Part shown: positions 5,586 to 11,672 of the stretch, piece by piece
How the letters are laid out: every line of letters begins with the position of its first letter
Position numbering within the stretch: position 1 is the first letter of the stretch
Made by a program: the position numbers and the translations under genes
Origin: Burkholderiales bacterium
GTDB lineage: Bacteria; Pseudomonadota; Gammaproteobacteria; Burkholderiales; Burkholderiaceae_C
NCBI GenBank assembly: GCA_947448105.1
Contig: CANFNE010000057.1
Location: 1-11,672 of the forward strand
Direction: 5' to 3'
Length of the DNA stretch: 11,672 nt
Notes under the pieces: generated by a model
What the model was told of the DNA's origin: nothing
The model's input: only the letters and a program-made list of their open reading frames with translations
Databases searched by the model: none

Positions 5586-6422
5586 ATGCTCCAGCCCGAC
5601 CTCTCCCCCCAACGCATCGTCTGCCTGACCGAGGAAACCACCGAGTGGCTGTATTTGCTCGGGCAGGAGCGGCGCATTGTGGGGATTTCGGGCTATACCG
5701 TGCGCCCGGCGCGCGCGCGGCAAGAAAAGCCCAAGGTGAGTGCGTTCCTGAGCGCCAAGATCGACAAGATCTTAGCGCTGCAGCCGGACTGCGTTTTTGG
5801 GTTTTCGGACTTGCAGGCCGATATTGCGGCCTTGCTCATTCGCCAGGGCGTGCAAGTCACCGTGTTCAACCAGCGCAGCGTGGCCGAGATTTTTTCCATG
5901 ATGTACCAAGTAGCGGCCATGGTGGGCGAGGCCGCGCAAGGCCTGGAGCGCATTGCCGCTATGCAGCAAGGGCTGGACCAGATGCGTGCGGAAGTGGCGG
6001 CGCTGGAGGCGCAGGGTGCGCGCCGGCCCCGCGTGTTTTTTGAAGAGTGGGATGTGCCTCACATCAGCGCCATCCGCTGGGTGTCCGAACTCATGGGCAT
6101 CGCCGGGGGCGACGATATTTTTCCTGAGCTCGCGCACGAGTCGCTGGGCAAGAACCGCATCATTGCCGACGGCTTTGATATCGTGCGGCGCAACCCGGAC
6201 ATCATCATTGGTTCGTGGTGTGGCAAGAAGTTTCGCCCTGAGACGGTGGCCGCGCGCCCCGGCTGGGCGCAGGTGGCTGCCGTGCGCGACGGCGCCTTGT
6301 TTGAAATCAAATCCCCGCTGATCCTGCAACCGGGCCCTGCGGCCCTGACCGACGGTGTGGCGGCACTGCACCGCATTTGCCGTGACTGGATGCGTGCGTC
6401 TATCGGGCGGGCTGCGGCATGA
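5586..6422 (+). CDS. Signal-less BtuF-like cobalamin-binding protein
   Basis: A 278-residue protein with the helical-backbone fold of class III periplasmic binding proteins (BtuF/FhuD type): an N-terminal lobe with RIVCLTEETTEWLYLLG and KILALQPDCVFGF, a long linking helix around residues 105-140, and a C-terminal lobe with ISAIRWVSELMGIAGG and IIIGSWCGKKFRPE. It has no signal peptide; the sequence begins directly with the first domain (MLQPDLSPQRIVCL). If the start is right, it stays in the cytoplasm. It lies 19 nt after btuB and overlaps the secreted btuF by 4 nt (ATGA). I infer a role in handling corrinoid inside the cell, or loss of a secreted role taken over by its neighbour. Function is unproven. 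No clear ribosome-binding site precedes its ATG. Confidence 0.8.
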   Translation: MLQPDLSPQRIVCLTEETTEWLYLLGQERRIVGISGYTVRPARARQEKPKVSAFLSAKIDKILALQPDCVFGFSDLQADIAALLIRQGVQVTVFNQRSVAEIFSMMYQVAAMVGEAAQGLERIAAMQQGLDQMRAEVAALEAQGARRPRVFFEEWDVPHISAIRWVSELMGIAGGDDIFPELAHESLGKNRIIADGFDIVRRNPDIIIGSWCGKKFRPETVAARPGWAQVAAVRDGALFEIKSPLILQPGPAALTDGVAALHRICRDWMRASIGRAAA

Positions 6423-7330
6423 AGGCGCGCGGGCTTTGGCTGGGAACTTTGGCGCTGTTGTGGTGTGCTTTCGCCCCTGCCACTGCCAGTGCCACGGTCC
6501 TGGACGACCGGGGTGCGGTGGTGCAGCTGTTGCCCGTGCCCCAGCGCATCGTTAGCCTCTTGCCATCACTTACCGAGTCGGTCTGCGCCCTGGGCCAGTG
6601 CGCCAAATTGGTGGGCGTGGACCGCTATTCCAATTACCCGGCCAGCGTGCGCACGCTGGCGCCTGTAGGCGGCGGGCTGGACCCGAATATTGAAGCCATC
6701 GTGGCGCTCAAGCCCGACTTGGTGCTGGTGGCCACTTCGGCCCCCGGCACCGAACGCCTGCGCGCCCTGGGCCTGCGCGTGGTGGCGCTGGAGCCCAAAG
6801 ACTATGCCAACGCGGTGCGCGTGCTGGGCACGCTGGGCCAAATACTGGGCGTGGACACCGCCAAAGCCGTGGTGCAAACCATGGAAGCCGACATGCGCGC
6901 TGCCGTAGCGCAAGTGCCGGCCAGCGCGCGTGGCAAGCGGGTGTATTTTGAAGTGAGCCCCGGCCCGTATGCCGCCAGCGCATCGTCCTTTTTGGGCCAG
7001 ACGCTGGAGCGCCTGGGCCTGCAAAACATTGTGGCGGGCAGCCTGGGGCCTTTTCCCAAGGTCAACCCCGAGTTGGTGGTGCGGGCGCAGCCTGACGTGA
7101 TTTTGGTGGGCGACAGCAACGCGGACGCCATGCCAAGCCGCCCCGGTTGGGCCGCATTAAGCGCCCTGCAGGCGCGCCGCGTGTGCGTTTTTAACAAAGA
7201 AGACGCCGATGTCTTGGTGCGCGCCGGGCCGCGCATGGCCCAAGGGGCGATGCTGGTGGCGCGCTGCTTGCAAACCATCTACGGCCCTGCCTCCGCATCG
7301 TCCAGCACCCCGACGGGGGCCGCACCGTGA
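6419..7330 (+). CDS. btuF: Periplasmic cobalamin-binding protein BtuF
   Basis: Periplasmic component of the B12 ABC importer: captures cobalamin delivered by the receptor and docks on BtuCD. The 303-residue protein has a signal peptide (residues 1-25, cleavage after ATASA). The Cys at 16 does not form a proper lipobox, so it is probably soluble. Motifs of the class III binding fold follow: PQRIVSLLPSLTESVCALG at 40-58, VGVDRYSNYP, GGLDPNIEAIVALKPDLVL, then a C-terminal lobe with SSFLGQTLERLGLQNIV and RPGWAALSAL. A low-complexity Ser/Ala/Pro tail (about 290-303) runs into btuC. Its stop overlaps the btuC GTG start by 4 nt. It is clearly diverged from the signal-less paralogue just upstream. 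Confidence 0.9.
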   Translation: MKARGLWLGTLALLWCAFAPATASATVLDDRGAVVQLLPVPQRIVSLLPSLTESVCALGQCAKLVGVDRYSNYPASVRTLAPVGGGLDPNIEAIVALKPDLVLVATSAPGTERLRALGLRVVALEPKDYANAVRVLGTLGQILGVDTAKAVVQTMEADMRAAVAQVPASARGKRVYFEVSPGPYAASASSFLGQTLERLGLQNIVAGSLGPFPKVNPELVVRAQPDVILVGDSNADAMPSRPGWAALSALQARRVCVFNKEDADVLVRAGPRMAQGAMLVARCLQTIYGPASASSSTPTGAAP

Positions 7331-8343
7331 GGCAGTGGGTGCGCCAACGGCCCTTGGCGCTCGCGGCGGGGCTGGCCCTCTTGTCGTTGCTCTTGCTGGC
7401 GTTAGGCGCTTGCGTGGGCAGCACCGGGCTGCAAAGCGTGCGCGAGGTTTGGAGCGACGCCGTGTCGCGGCAAATCGTGTGGGACATCCGGCTGCCGCGC
7501 AGCGCCGGGGCCTGGGCTGCGGGCGCATTGCTTGGCCTGGCTGGGGCGGTGGCGCAAGGCCTGTTTCGCAATCCGCTGGCCGATCCGTATTTGCTGGGCA
7601 GCGCGGCGGGCGCTTCTTTGGGTGTATGCGTGGCCTTGGCGCTTTTGGGTGCGTCGCCCGTGGCCGCACGCTGGCTGCTGCAACTCGGCACCACGGGCGC
7701 GGCCTTTGTGGGCGCTACGGCGGCGGTGCTTTTGACGCTGGCGCTGGCGCGCGGCGTGCAGCAGACGCTGCGCCTGCTGCTGGCCGGGGTGGTGGTGGGC
7801 GTGGTGTTGGGGGCGGCCAGCTCTTTGGTCTTGCTGGTGCAGCCGCAGCTCATGCAGTCCATGCAGGGTTTTATGTTGGGCAGCACGGCCCTGGTGGGCT
7901 GGGGCGCCTGCGTGCTGATGCTGGGCGGCTGGTGCCTGTGCATGGCGCTGGCCTGGGGCCTGAGCCCGGTGCTTGATGGCCTTTCGCTGGGCGAGAGCAC
8001 GGCTGCGAGCTTAGGCCTGCCTGTGGTGTCCATGCGCATGGCGCTGGTGCTGGTGCTGGCGCTGGCCACCGGCACCGCCGTGGCGCACACCGGGCTGATT
8101 GCTTTTGTGGGCCTGGCCGCGCCGCACCTGGTGCGCGCATTTGCGCGCGCGGGCCATGCGCGCCTGGTGCTCTTGTCGAGTTTGATGGGCGGCGCCTTGC
8201 TGCTGGGTGCGGACCTGCTGGCGCGCAGCCTGCTGGCGCCGCAAGAGTTGCCCGTGGGTGTGTTGACCGCTGTGCTGGGCGGCGGCTACTTGCTCTGGCT
8301 GATGCACCGGCAAAACCCGGTGGCCGTGGGGTCCAAACCATGA
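7327..8343 (+). CDS. btuC: Cobalamin ABC transporter permease BtuC
   Basis: Inner-membrane subunit of the B12 importer, FecCD family, 338 residues with about ten predicted membrane helices. Visible family motifs: a first helix around 10-30, WDIRLPRSAGAWAAGALLG (52-70), the strongly conserved RNPLADPYLLGSAAGASLG (81-99), and HTGLIAFVGLAAPHLVR, the usual coupling-helix region that contacts the ATPase, followed by LPVGVLTAVLGGGYLLWLM near the end. Translation starts at GTG 7327, whose GTGA overlap with the btuF stop leaves no alternative nearby. The stop overlaps the btuD ATG (ATGA). Siderophore permeases share this family; the context decides for cobalamin. Confidence 0.92.
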   Translation: MRQWVRQRPLALAAGLALLSLLLLALGACVGSTGLQSVREVWSDAVSRQIVWDIRLPRSAGAWAAGALLGLAGAVAQGLFRNPLADPYLLGSAAGASLGVCVALALLGASPVAARWLLQLGTTGAAFVGATAAVLLTLALARGVQQTLRLLLAGVVVGVVLGAASSLVLLVQPQLMQSMQGFMLGSTALVGWGACVLMLGGWCLCMALAWGLSPVLDGLSLGESTAASLGLPVVSMRMALVLVLALATGTAVAHTGLIAFVGLAAPHLVRAFARAGHARLVLLSSLMGGALLLGADLLARSLLAPQELPVGVLTAVLGGGYLLWLMHRQNPVAVGSKP

Positions 8344-9137
8344 CGGCAGCCTTGAAACCGGCAGCGCCAGCCGCGCTGAGCGCCCAAGGCATTGGTGCCC
8401 GCTTGGGCAGCACGCAAGTGCTGCATGACCTGGATTTGCAGATTGAAGCGGGGCGCTGGACCAGCATTGTCGGGCCCAACGGCGCGGGCAAGTCCACCTT
8501 GCTCAAAGTGCTGGCTGGGCTGATTACGCACCCGGGAGTAGTGCACTTGCAGGGCCAGCCGCTGGCGGCGTGGCCGGCGCGCCAGCGTGCCCAACAGCTC
8601 GCCTGGCTGGGCCAGAGCGAAGGCGCAGGCGACGATCTGACGGTGTGGGACGTAGCGCTTTTGGGCCGCCTGCCGCACCAGGCCTGGTTGAGCAAACCCA
8701 GGCCCGAAGACTACGCGGCGGTCGAACACGCTCTGCGCCAGACGCAGGCCTGGGACTGGCGCGAGCGCACCCTGGGCCAGCTCTCGGGTGGCGAACGCCA
8801 GCGCGTGCTGCTGGCGCGGGCCCTGAGCGTGCAAGCGCCCGTGCTGTTGATGGACGAGCCCTTGGTCAACCTGGACCCGCCGCACCAGGCCGACTGGCTG
8901 CACATCGTGCGCACGCTGGTGGCCCGTGGCACCACGGTGGTCAGCGTGCTGCATGAGATTTCCATGGCCTTGCAAGCCGACACGCTGGTGGTGATGGCGC
9001 AGGGCCGCATCTGCCACCAAGGCCCGTGCGCGGACCCTGCCAGCCACCGCGCACTCGAGGCGGTGTTTGACGCTCGCATTGCCATCCACGCGGTGCAGGG
9101 CCAGTGGGTGGCGCTGCCGCGCGCGACCGACGCATGA
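8340..9137 (+). CDS. btuD: Cobalamin ABC transporter ATP-binding protein BtuD
   Basis: Cytoplasmic ATPase of the B12 importer, 265 residues. All nucleotide-binding motifs are intact: Walker A GPNGAGKS at 45-52, Q-loop Gln92, ABC signature LSGGE at 148-152, Walker B VLLMD at 168-172 with catalytic Glu173, D-loop LVNLD, and switch His205 in SVLHE. The region after about 215 (MAQGRICHQGPCADPASHRALEAVF) is the usual C-terminal tail of FecE/BtuD proteins. Start and stop both sit in 4-nt ATGA overlaps, with btuC and cobQ respectively, so stoichiometric coupled translation is likely. Confidence 0.93.
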   Translation: MTAALKPAAPAALSAQGIGARLGSTQVLHDLDLQIEAGRWTSIVGPNGAGKSTLLKVLAGLITHPGVVHLQGQPLAAWPARQRAQQLAWLGQSEGAGDDLTVWDVALLGRLPHQAWLSKPRPEDYAAVEHALRQTQAWDWRERTLGQLSGGERQRVLLARALSVQAPVLLMDEPLVNLDPPHQADWLHIVRTLVARGTTVVSVLHEISMALQADTLVVMAQGRICHQGPCADPASHRALEAVFDARIAIHAVQGQWVALPRATDA

Positions 9138-10657
9138 GCGCCAAGTGCGTCATGGTGCTGGGTACCACCAGTGGCGCAGGCAAAAGCTGGTTGACCACCG
9201 CGCTGTGCCGCTACTACGCCCGCCAGGGCTTGAAAGTGGTGCCCTTCAAAGCGCAAAACATGAGCAACAACGCCCGCGTGGTGGCCGCATGGCCCAGCGC
9301 GGCCCCGGACGCAGCGCCCGGCGAGCTTGATGCCGAAATTGGCAGCGCCCAGTATTTTCAGGCCCTGGCCGCACGCGCCGAGCCCGATGTGCGCATGAAC
9401 CCCCTGCTGCTCAAGCCCGAGCGCGACACGCACAGCCAGGTGGTTTTGCTGGGGCGGGTCAGCACCGCCTTGTCCGATTTGCCTTGGCGCGAGCGCAGTA
9501 GCCACGTTTGGCCGGCCATTACGCAGTCGCTGGATGCGCTGCGCGCCGAAAACGACGTGGTGGTGATTGAAGGCGCAGGCTCGCCCGCCGAGATCAACCT
9601 ATCCAGCAGCGACATCGTCAATATGCGCGTGGCCTTGCACGCCCAGGCCGCCTGCCTTTTGATCACCGACATTGACCGGGGCGGCGCCTTTGCCCATTTG
9701 TACGGCACCTGGGCGCTGCTGCCCCAGGCCGAGCGCGCGCTGATTAAAGGCTTTGTGCTCAACAAGTTTCGGGGCGACGCCGCGCTGTTGGCGCCGGGGC
9801 CGCAGATGCTGCAAGACCTGACCGGCATCCCCACCGTGGCCACGCTGCCCATGTGGTGGCAGCACGGCTTGCCCGAAGAAGACGGCCTGTTTGACGAGCG
9901 CAGCCTGGCGCAGGGCACCGTGCGCACCACGGTGGCGGTGGTGGCCTATCCGCGCATCAGCAATCTGGACGAGTTTCAGCCGCTCAAAAACATTCCGGGC
10001 CTGCGCCTGCAGTGGGTGCGCAGCCCGTCCGAGTTGGCCGGTTTGGCCGCCACCGACTGGATCATCCTGCCCGGCTCCAAAAACACCAGCAGCGACCTGG
10101 CCTGGCTGCGCAGCCAGGGGCTCGACCAGGCGGTGGCCGCGCACGCGGCGCGTGGCGGCGCGGTGCTGGGCATTTGCGGCGGTCTGCAAATGCTGGGCGA
10201 AGCGCTGATTGACCCGCACGGCATTGATGGCAACGCGCCGGGGCTGGGGCTGCTGCCACTGGTGACGGTGTTTGAAGCCGAGAAAACCGTGCGCCGCGCG
10301 GCCAGCCGTTTTCAGACCGCCTTGCCCGCGTCAACTTCGCCCTGGCAGGCGCTTGATGGCGTGGCGGTCACCGGCTACGAAATCCACCACGGCCAAACCC
10401 AGGCGCACACCGCCATGCTGTCGCAGGGCCACCAGGCGCACGCGGTGCTGGGCGCGGGCCTGGGCTGGCAAAACGCGCAGGGCAATGTGATGGGCATTTA
10501 CCTGCACGGTCTGTTTGAAGACGCTGCCGCCTTGCAAGCCCTGTTTGGCCACCCATTGGCCGGCCCGGTACCGACCCTGGATTCGGTGTTTGAGGGCTTG
10601 GCCGATTTTGTGGACACGCATTTTTCGCCCGGTGTGCTGGACGGTCTGCTGGCCTAA
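9134..10657 (+). CDS. cobQ: Cobyric acid synthase (glutamine-hydrolysing), CobQ/CbiP
   Basis: Amidates side chains b, d, e and g of adenosylcobyrinic acid a,c-diamide to give adenosylcobyric acid, using ATP and glutamine. The 507-residue protein has an N-terminal P-loop domain of the dethiobiotin-synthetase type (GTTSGAGKS at 10-18, FKAQNMSNN, MNPLLLKPE, EGAGSPAEINL, TDIDRGGAFAHLYG) and a C-terminal class I glutamine amidotransferase domain with nucleophile Cys348 in LGICGGLQMLGE, the GYEIHHGQT motif near 415-423, and candidate catalytic His458 in GIYLHGLF. The ATG at 9134 is chosen because it overlaps the btuD stop (ATGA); an upstream in-frame ATG at 9104 lies inside btuD. Placement in an uptake operon suggests it completes imported precursors, though it could also serve de novo synthesis. 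Confidence 0.94.
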   Translation: MSAKCVMVLGTTSGAGKSWLTTALCRYYARQGLKVVPFKAQNMSNNARVVAAWPSAAPDAAPGELDAEIGSAQYFQALAARAEPDVRMNPLLLKPERDTHSQVVLLGRVSTALSDLPWRERSSHVWPAITQSLDALRAENDVVVIEGAGSPAEINLSSSDIVNMRVALHAQAACLLITDIDRGGAFAHLYGTWALLPQAERALIKGFVLNKFRGDAALLAPGPQMLQDLTGIPTVATLPMWWQHGLPEEDGLFDERSLAQGTVRTTVAVVAYPRISNLDEFQPLKNIPGLRLQWVRSPSELAGLAATDWIILPGSKNTSSDLAWLRSQGLDQAVAAHAARGGAVLGICGGLQMLGEALIDPHGIDGNAPGLGLLPLVTVFEAEKTVRRAASRFQTALPASTSPWQALDGVAVTGYEIHHGQTQAHTAMLSQGHQAHAVLGAGLGWQNAQGNVMGIYLHGLFEDAAALQALFGHPLAGPVPTLDSVFEGLADFVDTHFSPGVLDGLLA

Positions 10658-10756
10658 GTAGCCGTGCGGCCTGCCGGTTGGCCCAATGCGTTGGCGCTGG
10701 GTTTGATGCAGGGCAAGGCCGACGATTTCTGGACGAGCCGCGCAGTCGCACAATAG
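10658..10756 (+). other. Coding-like in-frame tail after the cobQ stop
   Basis: Directly after the cobQ TAA the same frame stays open for 32 codons to a TAG at 10754-10756. The translation includes the protein-like run RPAGWPNALALGLMQGKADD followed by FWTSRAVAQ. It lacks a convincing start and ribosome-binding site (a GTG at 10664 or an ATG at 10706 are possible). I do not recognise it. It could be the 3' remnant of a lost gene, an old extension of cobQ, or chance in GC-rich DNA. Confidence 0.3.
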
Positions 10757-10795
10757 GGCGCGTGGCCGCTCAGGTCGCAGCACCTTAACAAAACC

Positions 10796-11668
10796 ATGGC
10801 TCTCACCACCCCGCCCCAGACCCTCTGGACCGCTGCCGACGCCCGTGCCTGTATCCGCCTGCCCACCGCGAGCGACCACAAGTACACGCGCGGCGTGCTG
10901 GGCGTGGTCACCGGCTCGCGCCACTACCCCGGCGCCGCCGTGCTGACCACGGCCGCCGCCGTGGCCACCGGCGTGGGCATGGTGCGCTTTTACCCGGATG
11001 CCGCTTGCGCTACTTTGGCCACACTGGTGTTGCAACGCAGCCCCGAAGTGGTGGTGGCGCCGGGCAAGGTGCATGCGTGGCTGCTGGGCTCGGGCGTGTC
11101 GAGCACCGGGGGGTGGTCGTGGAGCAACTGGCTGCGCCACCGCCAGATGGCCGCCGCGCGCAAGCATGCCGCCCCCACGGTGCTGGACGCCGGTGCTTTG
11201 TATCTGGCGGGCACCTTGCGTGCGCCTACGCTCATCACCCCGCACGCCGGTGAACTGGCCACGCTGCTGAGCGCGCGCAGCGTGCCGACAACGCACCAAG
11301 CCATTGCCGCCGACCCGTCGCATTGGGCAGCCCTGGCGCAGCAGACCTTGGGTGTAACGGTGTTGCTCAAAGGCGCGCACACCGTGGTGGCGGGCGAGGG
11401 CGTTTGCATCACCTTGCCACCGTCCACGCCCTGGCTGGCTACGGCGGGTACGGGCGATGTGCTGGCCGGCATCGTGGGGGCGCTGGTGGCCACCTGGCAT
11501 CTGGAACTGGTCAAGCAACCGTCGCTGATGGCGAAGTTGGCTGCCACGGGCGCCTACATCCATGCTCGCGCGGCGGATAAGGCCTCAGACGGTGGCCCGG
11601 TGACGGCTACTGCGCTGATGGATTCAATTGCGCAGGTGGTGCGTGAGTTGCTGGGGGCGCAGGAGTAG
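10796..11668 (+). CDS. nnrD: ATP/ADP-dependent NAD(P)H-hydrate dehydratase
   Basis: Metabolite-repair enzyme that dehydrates the (S) form of damaged NADHX/NADPHX back to NADH/NADPH at the cost of a nucleotide. The 290-residue protein is a stand-alone YjeF C-terminal (ribokinase-like) domain: HKYTRGVLGVVTGS at 28-41, AAAVATGVGMVR at 53-64, TPHAGE at 148-153, VLLKGAHTVV around 189-198, and ATAGTGDVLAG at 215-225 with the catalytic Asp221. No epimerase (NnrE/YjeF N-terminal) domain is attached, so that activity must be coded elsewhere. The segment VLDAGAL at 129-135 replaces the more usual DADAL. The ATG at 10796 has no clear ribosome-binding site. A separate transcript from cobQ is likely given the 138-nt gap; a CACAAT at 10749-10754 is a weak -10 candidate. 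Confidence 0.9.
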   Translation: MALTTPPQTLWTAADARACIRLPTASDHKYTRGVLGVVTGSRHYPGAAVLTTAAAVATGVGMVRFYPDAACATLATLVLQRSPEVVVAPGKVHAWLLGSGVSSTGGWSWSNWLRHRQMAAARKHAAPTVLDAGALYLAGTLRAPTLITPHAGELATLLSARSVPTTHQAIAADPSHWAALAQQTLGVTVLLKGAHTVVAGEGVCITLPPSTPWLATAGTGDVLAGIVGALVATWHLELVKQPSLMAKLAATGAYIHARAADKASDGGPVTATALMDSIAQVVRELLGAQE

Positions 11669-11672
11669 GGCG

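Noticed and set aside
7191..8090. 299-codon minus-strand frame opposite btuF and btuC
   Set aside because: Low-complexity Ala/Ser/Thr/Pro translation without recognisable domains; it is a shadow of the permease gene.
8286..9089. 267-codon minus-strand frame opposite btuD
   Set aside because: His/Arg/Gln-rich shadow of an intact ATPase gene carrying every ABC motif.
10331..11563. 410-codon minus-strand frame opposite cobQ and nnrD
   Set aside because: Its His/Arg/Gln/Gly-rich translation is typical of the antisense of GC-rich coding DNA, and both plus-strand genes have clear family motifs.
1..11672. CRISPR arrays, tRNAs, insertion sequences or phage att sites
   Set aside because: No regularly spaced repeats, transposase motifs, tRNA-like cloverleaf or flanking direct repeats were noticed on reading both strands.

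Overview
The window is high-GC DNA from a betaproteobacterium, most likely order Burkholderiales and probably Comamonadaceae (the Rhodoferax / Polaromonas / Acidovorax neighbourhood). This rests on the style of the PhaB protein, the zapB-like–zapA–6S RNA order, and the cobalamin-riboswitch–TonB-receptor–cobQ arrangement. It is inference from remembered family features; no search was run.

Left part (1-2381). A PHB-pathway acetoacetyl-CoA reductase gene (phaB) ends in a double-hairpin terminator. Facing it on the minus strand is a two-gene toxin-antitoxin module: an AbrB-type antitoxin followed by a PIN-domain VapC toxin. An AT-rich perfect inverted repeat in front of it is a likely autoregulatory operator. 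Upstream of that, also on the minus strand, is a TauE/SafE-type membrane permease.

Middle part (2382-3300). The 260-nt gap between the permease and zapA holds a minus-strand 6S RNA gene (ssrS), recognised by its long closing stem, apical hairpin and 3' central-bulge hairpin, with a TACAAT -10 box in front. It fixes the permease start downstream of the RNA. zapA and a short coiled-coil ZapB-like gene overlap by 4 nt and read away from the B12 region. The ZapB-like gene may be transcribed almost without a leader.

Right part (3256-11668). A plus-strand promoter leads into a long cobalamin riboswitch. It is followed by a hairpin, a strong Shine-Dalgarno sequence and a 5-codon open reading frame whose stop overlaps the start of a BtuB-like TonB-dependent receptor. 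Next come a signal-less BtuF-like protein, a secreted BtuF, the permease BtuC, the ATPase BtuD and the cobyric acid synthase CobQ. From the BtuF-like gene through cobQ, every junction is a 4-nt ATGA or GTGA overlap, so this looks like one B12-repressed uptake and corrinoid-completion operon. The receptor brings corrinoid across the outer membrane, BtuF hands it to BtuCD, and CobQ amidates incomplete corrinoids in the cytoplasm. After a 138-nt gap containing a coding-like in-frame tail lies a stand-alone NAD(P)H-hydrate dehydratase (nnrD), a metabolite-repair enzyme.

The least ordinary parts are the leader minicistron in front of btuB, the enlarged loop of the riboswitch, the tandem signal-less and secreted BtuF paralogues, and the coding-like tail after cobQ. 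No mobile elements, tRNAs, rRNAs or CRISPR arrays were seen.
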